A stretch of 64,000 nt of DNA from Phytoseiulus persimilis (taxonomy: Eukaryota; Arthropoda; Arachnida; Mesostigmata; Phytoseiidae): contig CM075102.1 of the NCBI GenBank assembly GCA_037576195.1, positions 46,868,745 to 46,932,744 on the forward strand, written 5' to 3'. The position numbers and the translations under genes are program-made. Every line of letters starts with the position of its first letter. Positions within the stretch are counted from its first letter, which is position 1. Below are positions 23,448 through 36,675 of the stretch, one piece after another. A model generated the notes under the pieces. That model did no database searches and was not told where the DNA came from. It saw nothing but the letters and a program-made list of their open reading frames with translations.

Positions 23448-26208
23448 ATGGCGTCGGAACCGAGATCGGTGAGGAAAAATATTGGGATTTCCATGGATTA
23501 TCGAGTAATTTTTGCAGTGGTAGGATGACCGGGAGACGGCGAAGAACGACGCGGACACGGTACCCCTCCGATAGAGGGTTCCTCGAAGGGCGTTACCAAT
23601 GAGTGCATTTGTAGCGTCGGTGAACCGGTGCAGTGGCGGTGTCGGCTTCGGAAATCAGAGTCATAGATGAGACAGGTTTCGCTTCATTGGTCGTCCTCGG
23701 ATGCTTTCTCGTTCGGAGAAGTCCCAGGCGTTATATAGGGTGATTCTCAGTGCACAGTCGTCAAGATGAACGATGCGATGTCGTTATCAGACACCGCAAA
23801 CTCCGTTTGTTGTCCCGTTGTCCAATTACTCGAGCCGGCATGCTACACAAATCTCACGAGGAGCTGGATGATAGCAACTCTGCGAGCGGTGCTCGCCTTT
23901 CTCGTCTCTGTCGGCACCACACCTCCACAAGTTTTCTTGAGTCTTCGATTTCAATTCTATGATCGAGGCTCCAATAGCGTAAACATTTTGATTTTCCGGC
24001 TTCTCGATGGAGCGCCTGACGTTAAACTATTCGCTTGTCATTTTTAAGGCAAACTTGCAGATTGGTGAGCCAGTATGGGCTCGTATGAAGGGGTACAAGC
24101 CCTGGCCAGGGAAGATCGCTTCTCCGACAAAAGGCCTCAAAGACCCTCCCAAAACCAAGAAACATTTCTGTGTGTTCTTCTTCGGAACCTTCAACTATTC
24201 GTGGATCCCCGAGGATTGCATCATACAGTGAGTGATTCTCTGATGGTGATCCGTCTTTCTTCTCAGTCATATTTCTGTGAAAGAGTTCCTCGAGTTTGGA
24301 AACCTCCCGCAGATACGGCGTGAAAACCGAGGAAGACGACAAGTTGATCAAGACCGGACCGAAAGGCGTCAAGTTCAAGGAGGCCGTCGATCAGATCGGC
24401 TCGTACTTCACAGACTGGTGTGACGCGGGCAAGACTGACATTCGACTGCCGGAAGAATCTCCCGCCGAAGGCGAGGAGAAAGATGAGGACAGCAAAGACG
24501 ATGCGTCCTCTGTTGTTGGATCCGAGGAATTGGACACGAGTGAGCCGAAGGAAACCAAGAAGCGGAAGACAGGTTCATCAACTGGGAGTCTTGTGAAAAT
24601 CACTCCAGCCAAACGTGGCAGACCTCCGAAGAGAGATTCCATAGAAGCAGAAATCGCTGAAATCGTTGAGAGAACAAACGAGGTCATCGAGAAGGAGCAA
24701 CAGGATAATCTGAGGGTGAGTGAGGATCGTCGTTGCATGCAGAATGTTCGAGGGTTCCAAGGTTCTTGTTCAGACGATTCAATTTTCCTCCGTCTAGAAC
24801 AACTCTGATTCCCCTCAGGTTCCTCCGGTGATCTTGAAGAAGAGAAAGAGCGAGAACGGTTCGATCCTCAAATCGCCGGCTCCTGTTATGATTCCCAAAG
24901 CGCCTGCGAACAAACCTACAGAGTATATTCCGCGTCCCCCGACTCCACCGTTCGATGTTAACGAGGCGAGTATGATCGGACCAAGGACTTCTTGAATATG
25001 ACGAAAATCTTTGCTGCTTGTTGACGTCGGAGATCGTTCTCCGAGCTCACGTGTGACTCATCCAACAGGTGAGCGACGTTTTGAAGTCGAAGAAAGTCGC
25101 CGCTAGCCAGCTGAAAATCGGTGTTCTCGGGCTTGGCAACATTGGACAAGGTGTTGTGAAGAATTTGTTGAAAAGCGGCCATTCCGTGATGGTTTGGAAT
25201 AGAAACACCATGAGGACGAAGGAATTCACCAAAGCTGGCGCGAGCAAAGGTGATATTTTTCGCCTTTCGAATGAAATCTGATCGATCAAAAAAATTATCC
25301 CTTCCTCAAAGGGGCGTTGGAGAAACCCTCCGAGAGAGAACAGACTTCCGCAGGGTAAGTTATAAATCAAGTCCGTTATCGTCAGGTTTGACTCCCGGAG
25401 ACGTGGTCCAAGCTTGCGATATCGTGTTCTGCTGCGTCGCTTCACCGGAAGCCTCCAAAGATGTTGTGAGTAGCTTTGATTCCTCGTTGGTCGTTCCGCC
25501 ACCCGCACTGCTCGCTCGAAGCGCGAGGATGAACTGCTTCTTCAACCACGTTTCGTATTCCAGGTTTTCGGGAACTGGGGAGTCCTGACAGAAATGAAAC
25601 AGGGCAAAGGCTACGTAGAGATGAGCACGATCGACCCCGACACATCCAGAGATATCAATGACGCGATAACTCAAAAAGGAGGACGATACCTTGAAGCGCC
25701 TGTGTTTGGATCGCGTTCCCTAGCGGATAAAGGCGAATTGGTTATAAACGCGTGCGGAGAAAAGTCCCTCTTCGACGAATGCGAGTCAGCGTTCACAGCG
25801 TTCGGTCGGCTTTGTATGTACCTTGGCGAAAATATTGGCAATGCTTCCAAGATGAACCTGTTCATGTCCATGGTCTCCGGCTCCTTCACGGTCGCGCTCG
25901 CAGAGGCGATGGCTTTGGTCGACGCTTCAGAAATGTCCCACAAGGATTTCGTCGATGTACTAGTTGCTACGAATCTTGCCAGTCCGTTCCTCCTCGAGAA
26001 GTGCAAAACAATTCTCGACGGGACATATGCTCTGGAAACCCCGTTGTGTCACGTCCAGAAAGATCTCTGGCTAGCGTTACAGGTGGCCCGTCAGAGTGAA
26101 GTGCCGCTCTCCGTTACTCCCGCAGCCAGCAGCTCCTTCGTCAACGCTCGTCGCCACGGCTACGCAGACCACGATGCGGCGGCGGTGTACGTCAAGATTC
26201 GTAAATAG
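23448..26208 (+). CDS. GLYR1: GLYR1/NPAC (NDF), PWWP and 6-PGDH-like chromatin protein
   Basis: Seven exons (23448-23468, 24049-24227, 24313-24715, 24819-24965, 25069-25249, 25386-25465, 25564-26208) join to 551 residues; human GLYR1 is about 553. Exon 1 holds only MASEPRS, from a strong Kozak ATG. A PWWP domain follows (about residues 10-68; PVWARMKGYKPWPGK), then an acidic/basic linker, an AT-hook (KRGRPPKR, near 165), and a beta-hydroxyacid-dehydrogenase-like domain with the Rossmann motif GVLGLGNIGQG. In the region equivalent to the catalytic Lys it reads GNASKMNL. Family members bind nucleosomes through PWWP and help transcription elongation and demethylase function; the dehydrogenase part is regarded as structural, forming tetramers. 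The intron after 24965 starts with GC (GAG-GCGAGT) instead of GT. AATAAA follows at 26440. Confidence 0.96.
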
Positions 26209-26439
26209 TTCACGAACAGGCTCGACGGCCGCTGAAAAAGCGGTGTCCTATCGAGTGACGAAGATGATGTCCGGGCACCTGATAGAAAACCTGTTTCTAT
26301 ACAAACGGACTGACATATAGAACCGCATTCGAGTGACGTTCAAAGCCGCAAACAACTGAGTTACGGTGTAATCAAGATATGATTATGTAAAATAATTGGT
26401 GTATAATAATGATGATGCGTAACAACATTCAAGGAAAAT

Positions 26440-26445
26440 AATAAA
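26440..26445 (+). terminator. poly(A) signal of GLYR1
   Basis: AATAAA about 230 bases downstream of the GLYR1 stop, in an A/T-rich stretch. Confidence 0.6.
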
Positions 26446-27720
26446 ATCGCTGCAACAAGTTCATTTAGACGGCAAGATCCCCTTGACGACAGAGCAGTCC
26501 TTGACTCAATCGAGCGCTGGTTGGAAGAATATGAGAGACCGAACAGCGGTCGGGGTTAAGAAGGTGGCCGCAAAACGGAGTTGGCGAGCGAAATCGTTGA
26601 CTGTGAATTCCGAGAAGTGTGTCGAAGCAACGTCTGAGATTTCAGGGGCAGTTATCTCTGGGTCGCAGTCTCGATCTCGATCATTTCCCTAGCGCGCTCT
26701 CCCCGCAATCGAAACTCCTCAGTTTCCTTTGACTGCGGATGTCAGATAATGTGCCAGTCGGTCCCAGATCGCAACGCAGAAACATCCAAGGTCGAGAGCT
26801 CCCAAACCCTGATCGGGAAGAAGGTACGGGGAGACCATCCGCCATTGAAGGTTCCGACGAATAGAAAGCTCCGCATTCGCAGATGGGCTCTTGAACCCTG
26901 GACATCGATACATGGGATGCCGACTCCAGTTCGATGGAGTAAAATTCAGCGACTCAGAAAAGAAGCAGAGCGTCTAGAAAAGTGCAGAAACGTTTCCGTT
27001 TGAAAGAGGATGGACTCATGGAGCAAAGCGCTTGTTCTTCTCAATCCGCTCTGCGGAATCGTAACGAAATATGAAATTCCTCCGTAGATACTGAGAGCTT
27101 CCGAGTCAGGGTAACTCGGGAGCGACTCTCGTTTCCTCTCCAGCGAAATCCATTCAGAGAATGAGTATCTCTCCAGGATATCGATATTATTTAGAGGAGC
27201 CGTGTGAGTGAATCAGTGCCTTGTGACGGCTGCTCCCTCTATTTTCAGCAGGGCAAATGCAGCTGAAATTCTGGCGGCATTGTACAGTTTCAGCGTAAGT
27301 TTCTCTTCTCGTTTGAGAGCTGATTACTAGACCAGCCATGGTATTGGAAGTGGGTAGATTGGACCTACCATCCGAATAACGGATTTCGCTTATTTTTCGC
27401 GGCGAAGCGCTTCCCAAAATTGTCATAGTGGACCTAAATCACGAGGGTAACAGAACTTAACGTAATGGCGCGCTGCCCAAAAGATCGGCAATCGTGAAAC
27501 ACACGGATTCCGGAAACACATGGATTCCGAGCATATAATGGAGAATGGGGACAGCATACTAGATTTTCCGACGACGGGCTGCAGGAATATCTCCGTCCCC
27601 GGAAAGGAGAGATGATAACGATGAAACTAGACCTGTTTCCTCTTCTCTCCGGCCAGAGAAAAACAAAACTGCATTCGAAATGCTCTCTTGCACCTCAGCG
27701 AATGGTCAGTTGTGCTCAAG
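26446..27720. other. intergenic, no supported gene
   Basis: Only short frames on both strands. The last part, up to 27720, is the likely promoter and 5' UTR of the cysteine-rich gene. Confidence 0.4.
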
Positions 27721-29148
27721 ATGGCCCGACAGCTGCTTGTGGTGCTCGCGGCATTCACCTTGTTCGCCTACGGTTCCGCCGCTGAGGGTATACTTCCCTA
27801 TTTCAACGGAGCGTTCGCTGTGTTGTGTGCTCCCCGCTGTACCATGGGGTACACCGATTTGCGATCGGGGTAAAGTCTGCGAAACCATGACGAGATGCTG
27901 TTTCAGTGGCCGTGGACACGGATCTCATCGATCTCTATGTGGCGCATAACTTGCCCTATAGCTGTTTGCCGTACGTGATGAAGTCTCAGATTCGTACATG
28001 CGATTGCGTTTCATGCACGAAAGACCTTCCAAAGTTCAAGGAACGTATGTGCAAGGTAAGTCGTGTATGAATTAATATAGTCGTGGTTCCAAGCATCGTT
28101 TCGGTCGACGCGTGCGATTCCGACCGCGAACAGCGCAAGCAAGGATCAGCGCTCCGTCATTTCTTCCGCAGTTCTTCGAAGAAGCGCGAACTAAGGGCAA
28201 AGCGGATTCGCTCAACAAAGATCTCGTTAATGTCTGTACATCGACGAAGGTTCGTACACTCGGATCGACCCTGCTGTCAATAAAAGTACAGCACACATAT
28301 CTTTAAAAGGCGTTCTTCCGGACTGCGCATAGGTTTGCACCAATATACCGGACCGATGCTGTGATCCCAAGTCGACAGAACCCAAAGTGGGAAAAGGATG
28401 CCCTCTCTGCCTACCAAGTCTACAATGTAGGTTGTACGAGTACGTCTGGAATCCAAATGATCGTGGTCGAACGAGTACAGCGTTTTTCGTATGAATTCCC
28501 TGCGAGTCTGCACATTCCAGCGGAGTTGGGGAAGAAGGGACACAATTCGGTCTGCCTCCTGGCTGAGTACGAAGCCACAAAGCCCCTCGCCGCTAACAGC
28601 ACGGGATGGAGAGATACTTTTGAAGCGTTCTCAACGGTATGGTCGACTCGAATCCATCGACATCATTCTGGACGCTCCCGGAGGCCGAACGTAGCGATTT
28701 CCAGGTCCGTTTCTTTCTCATGTCGGTCGGCTTCCAGGCAATGACCGAAGTCGGCCTGAGCAACCGGTGCGCGTCGTACGCCTATTATAAGACCGCCAAG
28801 CTCTGCGACTGCGAAGACTGCCTACAGAACGAAACGGATCTTCGCGGCAAGCTCTGTCGTATAGGGGAAAAAATACGCGGGAACGAGAAGATCGGAAGAC
28901 GCGGTTTCTTGCGGAACGCCTACTTCCAGTGAGTAGATGAACAGTGACAGAAGATTGCGATTCTCATAAGTTTCGTTCTCCTACCCGGAGCTCTATGCAC
29001 TCCTCGCTGCAGGAAATTCTGCGATACGAAAGCTTGTCCCTCGATCCCGAACAAATGCTGTGCGAAACCCTCGAGCCGTGACGAAGAGAATCCTGTTGAT
29101 GGCCGAGGCTGTCCTACCTGCATTCCGACCACGGCAGTTTTCGGGTGA
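27721..29148 (+). CDS. secreted cysteine-rich protein with two homologous 11-Cys units
   Basis: Exon 1 (27721-27787) encodes a signal peptide (MARQLLVVLAAFTLFAYG). Exons at 27907-28055, 28172-28249 and from 28333 then encode unit 1, with cysteine landmarks TCDCVSC, KERMCK, VCT, RCCDP and GCPLCLP. A second set, open from before 28741 to 28928 and then 29013-29148, encodes unit 2 with LCDCEDC, GKLCR, FCDTKAC, KCCAKP and GCPTCIP. Each unit has 11 cysteines in the same order, so the region arose by internal duplication. Joins within each unit keep frame. The link between the units (28333-28740) is unresolved, so these could be one gene or two neighbours. The terminal TGA at 29146-29148 overlaps a GTGAGT donor, so the last exon may instead splice to 29240 and stop near 29313. 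The fold and function are unknown; an extracellular, disulphide-rich role is inferred. AATAAA lies at 29402. Confidence 0.65.
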
Positions 29149-29401
29149 GTTAAACTATGTTGGGAGGAATTCCATCGGCTATGCACGAAATCGAACATAT
29201 TCTTCGAGATGCACCCCACCCGACTCTTTCCGTTCCGCAGATTTGGTCCGCGATGCCACGCAGGTATCGCGAAACTCCCTCAGTCCTCCAAACTGAAGGT
29301 ATTCCAGCTTCCCTAGGGAGACACCCAGCAGTGGTCAGGAGTCACAGCATCGCAACTCCTGCACGATGCAGAGCTGGAATTCGTCCGAGCAAATCAGATG
29401 C

Positions 29402-29407
29402 AATAAA
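29402..29407 (+). terminator. poly(A) signal
   Basis: AATAAA downstream of the cysteine-rich gene, about 255 bases after TGA at 29148, or about 90 bases after the alternative stop. Confidence 0.45.
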
Positions 29408-31039
29408 ACGTCGGAACGCATTAACTAACAATCAGCAATCATTCTGAGTGTTGTCGTTAATATCTAGCACGACTCGTGTCTTCCAGAGTTCGGAGATTGC
29501 GAAGGTCAATGTTCTCCGTTAGATTAGTGATTCCTGGCTTCGAGCATATCCTTGTGAAACACACAGGTTGATTCCTCGATGAACACAGCTTTCCACTCCG
29601 AGCCGCATCGTAAGCTACTCGCTTTGAAATCCTTTTTGCTGAGTGCCCGCGTCATGATGAAGACCCCGTCGCTGTTTTCCAGTAGCTCTCCTCTCCATCG
29701 AAGAGGAGCCGTCGATTTTGTTCATCTATGGATCCATTCGACGAGCCTCTTTACGCTCCTGAGGATTGGCGATAAGCTTTCCTTGATCGCTCCGGAGATT
29801 CCCTCCCCAATGTTGCACTCCGCATCATTGTGGGCGAGATTTTGGCTTGTATTTTTCCGCGGATTATTGGGTATCGTTATAGAAAACAGGGTCTGTGTGG
29901 TACATCAGGACTGCAGATATCAGCGGACGTTACGCAAATCGGATCTATGGGAGTCGGATTCCTAGTTCGAGTCGCTCATCTTGATTCTGCTTCTCCTGGC
30001 AAATCTGTGTGCTATCATCGTTGTTTCGCTTCTCATCTCAGTTGCTCGCATAGCTCTCTGGGCCGACTCGCACCTTTCCCCTGCTTTACTCGCGCTCTCA
30101 GACGATCAGAACAGACGCGAGCACACAGGATCCTGGCTACGTTTCCATCACGCGGAAACACAGCACCGCTAACACAACTCGGTAGTTGCCGGAGATGAAT
30201 TGCCCCGTCAATATCTTTGCGGAGTTCCGCCAGTTTTCATCGTTTCGGCCCAAATCAGGGGAGCCATCCCAAGAGTCGGCGAGATGCACGCAACTGTTGG
30301 AGCGTAAATGATTCCTCGAAACCTGATCACACCATGGTCAAAGCACGGCCTAGTCAACGCGAAAAGTTGTCAGAAAGAACTGTCAAGTCATGCCGCTCCT
30401 GGAGTCTTTTTGTGCACTCGCAAAGTTCTACCATGACCGATGGAGTAGCTGGCAATGAAAACCATCACGGGAACACTTCGCGATATCGCGCAATGAGACT
30501 TTGCGGATATACGACCTCTTATTCGTACCTGAACGCTCTCTCACGGTCTGAATATTCGATTCAACGCTCAAGATCTGTGAGATGTGACACTTGGGTTCGG
30601 ATGCTTCGGCACTCAGCTCTCTGCCACTCGGGCCCGAAAAGTCGCCGGCATTACGCTGATTGGAGCACAAATCTTCAACCAGGTTACCGTTCTGAGTCGA
30701 AACCGACCGGATCTTGCGGAATTCTGTTATATCTGCCCGGGAGCTACTGAAGGATTGAACACTCCGAGAACATCATACCGGTGTCCCGTACAGAGCTCAC
30801 AGCTTCTCATCGGTTCCCTGGTCTGTCTGGAAGCGAGGACTTTTGAAATCCACCGCTGTGAAATACTCACCAGGCACCAGCTTACCTACTTGACGCCGCT
30901 GTATCCCACTGTCTTAATTGAACTCCATTGATAGATACAGATCCCATAAATTCTCCAGGAGTCGTTCGGAAAAGATAAAGGAAAGCTCTCTCGAATGCGG
31001 CGGTTCCAGGATGCAAGGAATGTGAATAGAAGGAAGGAA
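29408..31039. other. intergenic; possible membrane-segment exon
   Basis: Around 29966-30172 one frame reads a strong hydrophobic run (ILLLLANLCAIIVVSLLISV) followed by a polar tail and stop, resembling the last exon of a membrane protein. The upstream part could not be assembled. Longer frames at 30217-30931 show no family resemblance. Confidence 0.3.
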
Positions 31040-31066
31040 CCCCCCCCCCCCCCCCCCCCCCCCCCC
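31040..31066 (+). repeat. poly-C homopolymer
   Basis: A run of 27 C residues, one T, then more C. Its length in the real genome is uncertain because such runs assemble poorly. Confidence 0.9.
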
Positions 31067-31074
31067 TCCCCCCA

Positions 31075-31098
31075 CCAGGAAAAGTCCTGGTTACGCCT
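31075..31098 (+). repeat. dispersed repeat end (hairpin plus TCCTGGTTACGCC)
   Basis: CCAGGA AAAG TCCTGG is a perfect 6-bp stem with a 4-base loop directly after the poly-C run, followed by TTACGCC. It matches the segment near 22562 and looks like the end of an unidentified mobile element. Confidence 0.5.
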
Positions 31099-31630
31099 TT
31101 GCCTCGGCTCGATGGGCGTTAGTCCACTTTCACGAAGACAGGACGCCCCCCAGCAAAGAAAACTCCAGAGGCGAGCCGCTTCAAGTTCGCATCATCGAGC
31201 ACAGTCTCGGTGGTGACACTTCAGTTCGACCGGAAATGCGGGAAAGTATGCCGGAACAATGTTTCATCCATCCGATCGCGGAGCTTCCGGGTTTCATATC
31301 TGCATCGAGGTCTCCGAAAATCCTCAAGGATCCGAGCAAAACCAGGAGCAGCCGTGATACATGTCATTCAGCTTCAGAGATGATGAATTCATCCGGTTCT
31401 CGCTCATCCGCCGGAGTTCGAAATCTCGGGGTTCTAACCTCACTCCACTGCGACACAACCTGAAGGCCTCCCGGTGAAGATTCTATGTAACGGAGCGTCG
31501 AGAGCCCGAGAGGGATCATCCGCGCCGAGTGAATGCACTCTGCAAAGAATCCGTACGAGGGGTTCTAGCGCTGTGGTCTGTTGGGAGCTGAAGTTTTTCT
31601 GCGTGGATCTTCGGAAGCCGGGCGACTAGG

Positions 31631-34534
<2,904 letters not shown>

Positions 34535-36244
34535 GCGGTGGGAGTGAAGAAGGGACGAGACAGCATGAATGCAAGGAGAGACCCAACTAAACAGACCACA
34601 AACAGAAGAGTCGAATCGATATGCATTAGATACCGTGATTCTAGAAAAGCAGAAGCGAGCCTGTAGAGAAGTGTCACAGCGACGCGTCGCGTCATTATCT
34701 CGTCAACATCTCGGTCCTGGAAAGTCTAGGCGGTCCCAGTACTTATCACAGCCGCCAGACGAGCCGCGAGTGAGCAAGCGATCCAAACTGATCACTTCAA
34801 CCCTCATCCCAGCGAGTGCACTCCGACAGAGAATTTCCGAAGCCAAAGCTACTGTGCGAAATTGCTTCGCGAACACTTCGATCTCATTTTGTTCCGTTAT
34901 ATCTATTTATGAAGCTTTCCGTTCATTGTTCGACAGTTGGAAATGAGCACGAGCATCGAGAGCGACCCTCATCTTTATCAGAAGTTATTTAATTGATCTC
35001 CTTGCTTCTTCTCGATGATTTACTGCCCAAGCCCGATTCCCGCCATTCTGGTGGAGCGCTTAGTGTGCATCAATCGGACGAGAGCACGGAGAATATCATC
35101 GAAGGAGGACAGGGGTTGTTCGCATAGCATTAATGTAGAGCGAGTGGACTTTCTTCCGAGAATCCTTTTTCGACGGATTATTGCTCAATGATGCTTTCTT
35201 CCTCGGCCATCCCTTTACTCTACTCGGCGTCCTGACGATCAGAAGCAAAAGATTTCAGTCGACTGTCGATTGGTATCATGGATGAGACGAAAGCGATGTA
35301 TAAGGTCACTCAGCGTTTCTTTTCAGTTCTGTTATGCGAAATATCTATTTTTCGTACTCAGAACGTTTCGAGCCGTATCTTGAGAGGAGACTGATATCTT
35401 CTGTCACTCTCCAACGTATATGCTTAGATACTCTATATCCCCCAAAATCCGACATTTGTAGGAAAAAAGCTAAATAAAATAGATCACAACCGTCGCCTCG
35501 GCCTCTTGAGTACTCGCAGATAGTCGTTAGTCTTCGAGCCTGAATATTTCCGTAGCAATGAAGCGGCGGCGCCGTTATTGCATCATAAATCAAATGAAAA
35601 AACTGTTTCCGAAGATGAGAGGTCGTCTGTAAGCCGGACGTGGCAACAGGTGCATATGCATCTGAGATATGTCAAGCCGGTTAACTTTCGATATAACTTC
35701 CGATTCGCCGAGGCTGAGTTAGATTGCACGACTCGATGTATGAGTTACCACTATGTTCTGAGACTTTCCCCCTGACTCAGCAGAATGCTGAAACCACACA
35801 AAGCTGAAAGCGGGATAACCTCACGATCTGGGTGGGTCAATCATGATGGAGTGGTGATTCGTGCAGGAAAATGAGGATGAGTTATCAATCTACGGAGGAG
35901 AAAGAAACAGGAACTGCTCGGCCGGAGATCGAGCCGGCAGCTTGCTATTTCGTTTCGGAGCAACTCAGAAGGTGAAGACCCCATCATTGACTCACAGCCG
36001 CCAGTGGACAGGATGAGCGGCTTAGAGACCTGGAAGTTCATGACGTCGGGGCCGGCGAGTGTGCTCCGAGTCACCGATCCCCCTGCACGTTTGCTCCGAG
36101 ATCTGGCGGGGGCTCCGCTCCCAGAGACCTTGACGTAATTAGGGTCTCGTCGCACTGAAGAATCCGCGTTGGTGGTCAGAACCTCAGCTGATCCCATCGG
36201 TTTCCAAATAGATGGTATACTTGGTCTAGTTCGTTCTTCGTTAG
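34535..36244. other. 3' flank of eIF4A and intergenic sequence
   Basis: No supported gene. AATAAA at 35473-35478 is possible but far from eIF4A. A 183-codon minus frame at 35841-36392 is mostly antisense to the ODC-like fragment. Confidence 0.4.
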
Positions 36245-36450
36245 CTTTCCACGCGACTTGACCGTATGTACCTCCATCGAGGAAGTCGTCCAGGAGTATC
36301 CGATTGCTAAATGCTCCGAGTCGGATGTGGGAGAGTACATCCACCACATGCGCGAGAACACGCCATTTTTCCACGTCGTCGAGACTCAACATTTGCTGAA
36401 ATCATTCTCTGATCAGCTGAAACATTGCCCCCAAATCGAACCAGCTTATT
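36245..36450 (+). pseudogene. ornithine decarboxylase/antizyme-inhibitor-like fragment
   Basis: After a TTAG acceptor-like site the frame reads a segment containing TPFFHVVETQHLLKSFSDQL and then CPQIEPAYSF. This resembles the start of group IV PLP decarboxylases, where an FYV-DL helix leads to LP-x-x-x-PFYAVKCN. The AVKCN motif carrying the PLP-binding Lys does not follow; the frame runs into unrelated sequence and stops at 36551. No partner exons were found between here and WDR12. It is therefore best read as a decayed or partial copy. The resemblance is modest and judged by eye only. Confidence 0.3.
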
Positions 36451-36641
36451 CGTTCCTCAATCTCAGAGCTGAGGAACATCCCACCAATTCCGAATTTGCA
36501 GTTCGAGCGGAATTTCACGCATCTCGTCAACCAGTTCGAGCAATGGAATAAATTACGTAGGAGAAGCGAATCGGATGAGAGTCGGCTAAGGGCGGAACGC
36601 CTCTCCCCAACGAAGGAGTCTAGTTTAGTAAGAGCGGTCTT

Positions 36642-36647
36642 TTTATT
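36642..36647 (-). terminator. poly(A) signal of WDR12
   Basis: TTTATT on the plus strand gives AATAAA on the minus strand, about 29 bases past the WDR12 stop. Confidence 0.6.
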
Positions 36648-36675
36648 GGCGATTTGAACGGAGCTTCCTGCAAAC

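Noticed and set aside
30217-30931. Long overlapping plus-strand frames of 177 and 115 codons
   Set aside because: No domain, signal peptide or splice sites, and two frames overlap for over 100 bases with similar composition. Most likely chance.
35841-36392. 183-codon minus-strand frame
   Set aside because: Its best-looking part is the antisense of the ODC-like segment, whose plus-strand reading has better codon third bases.
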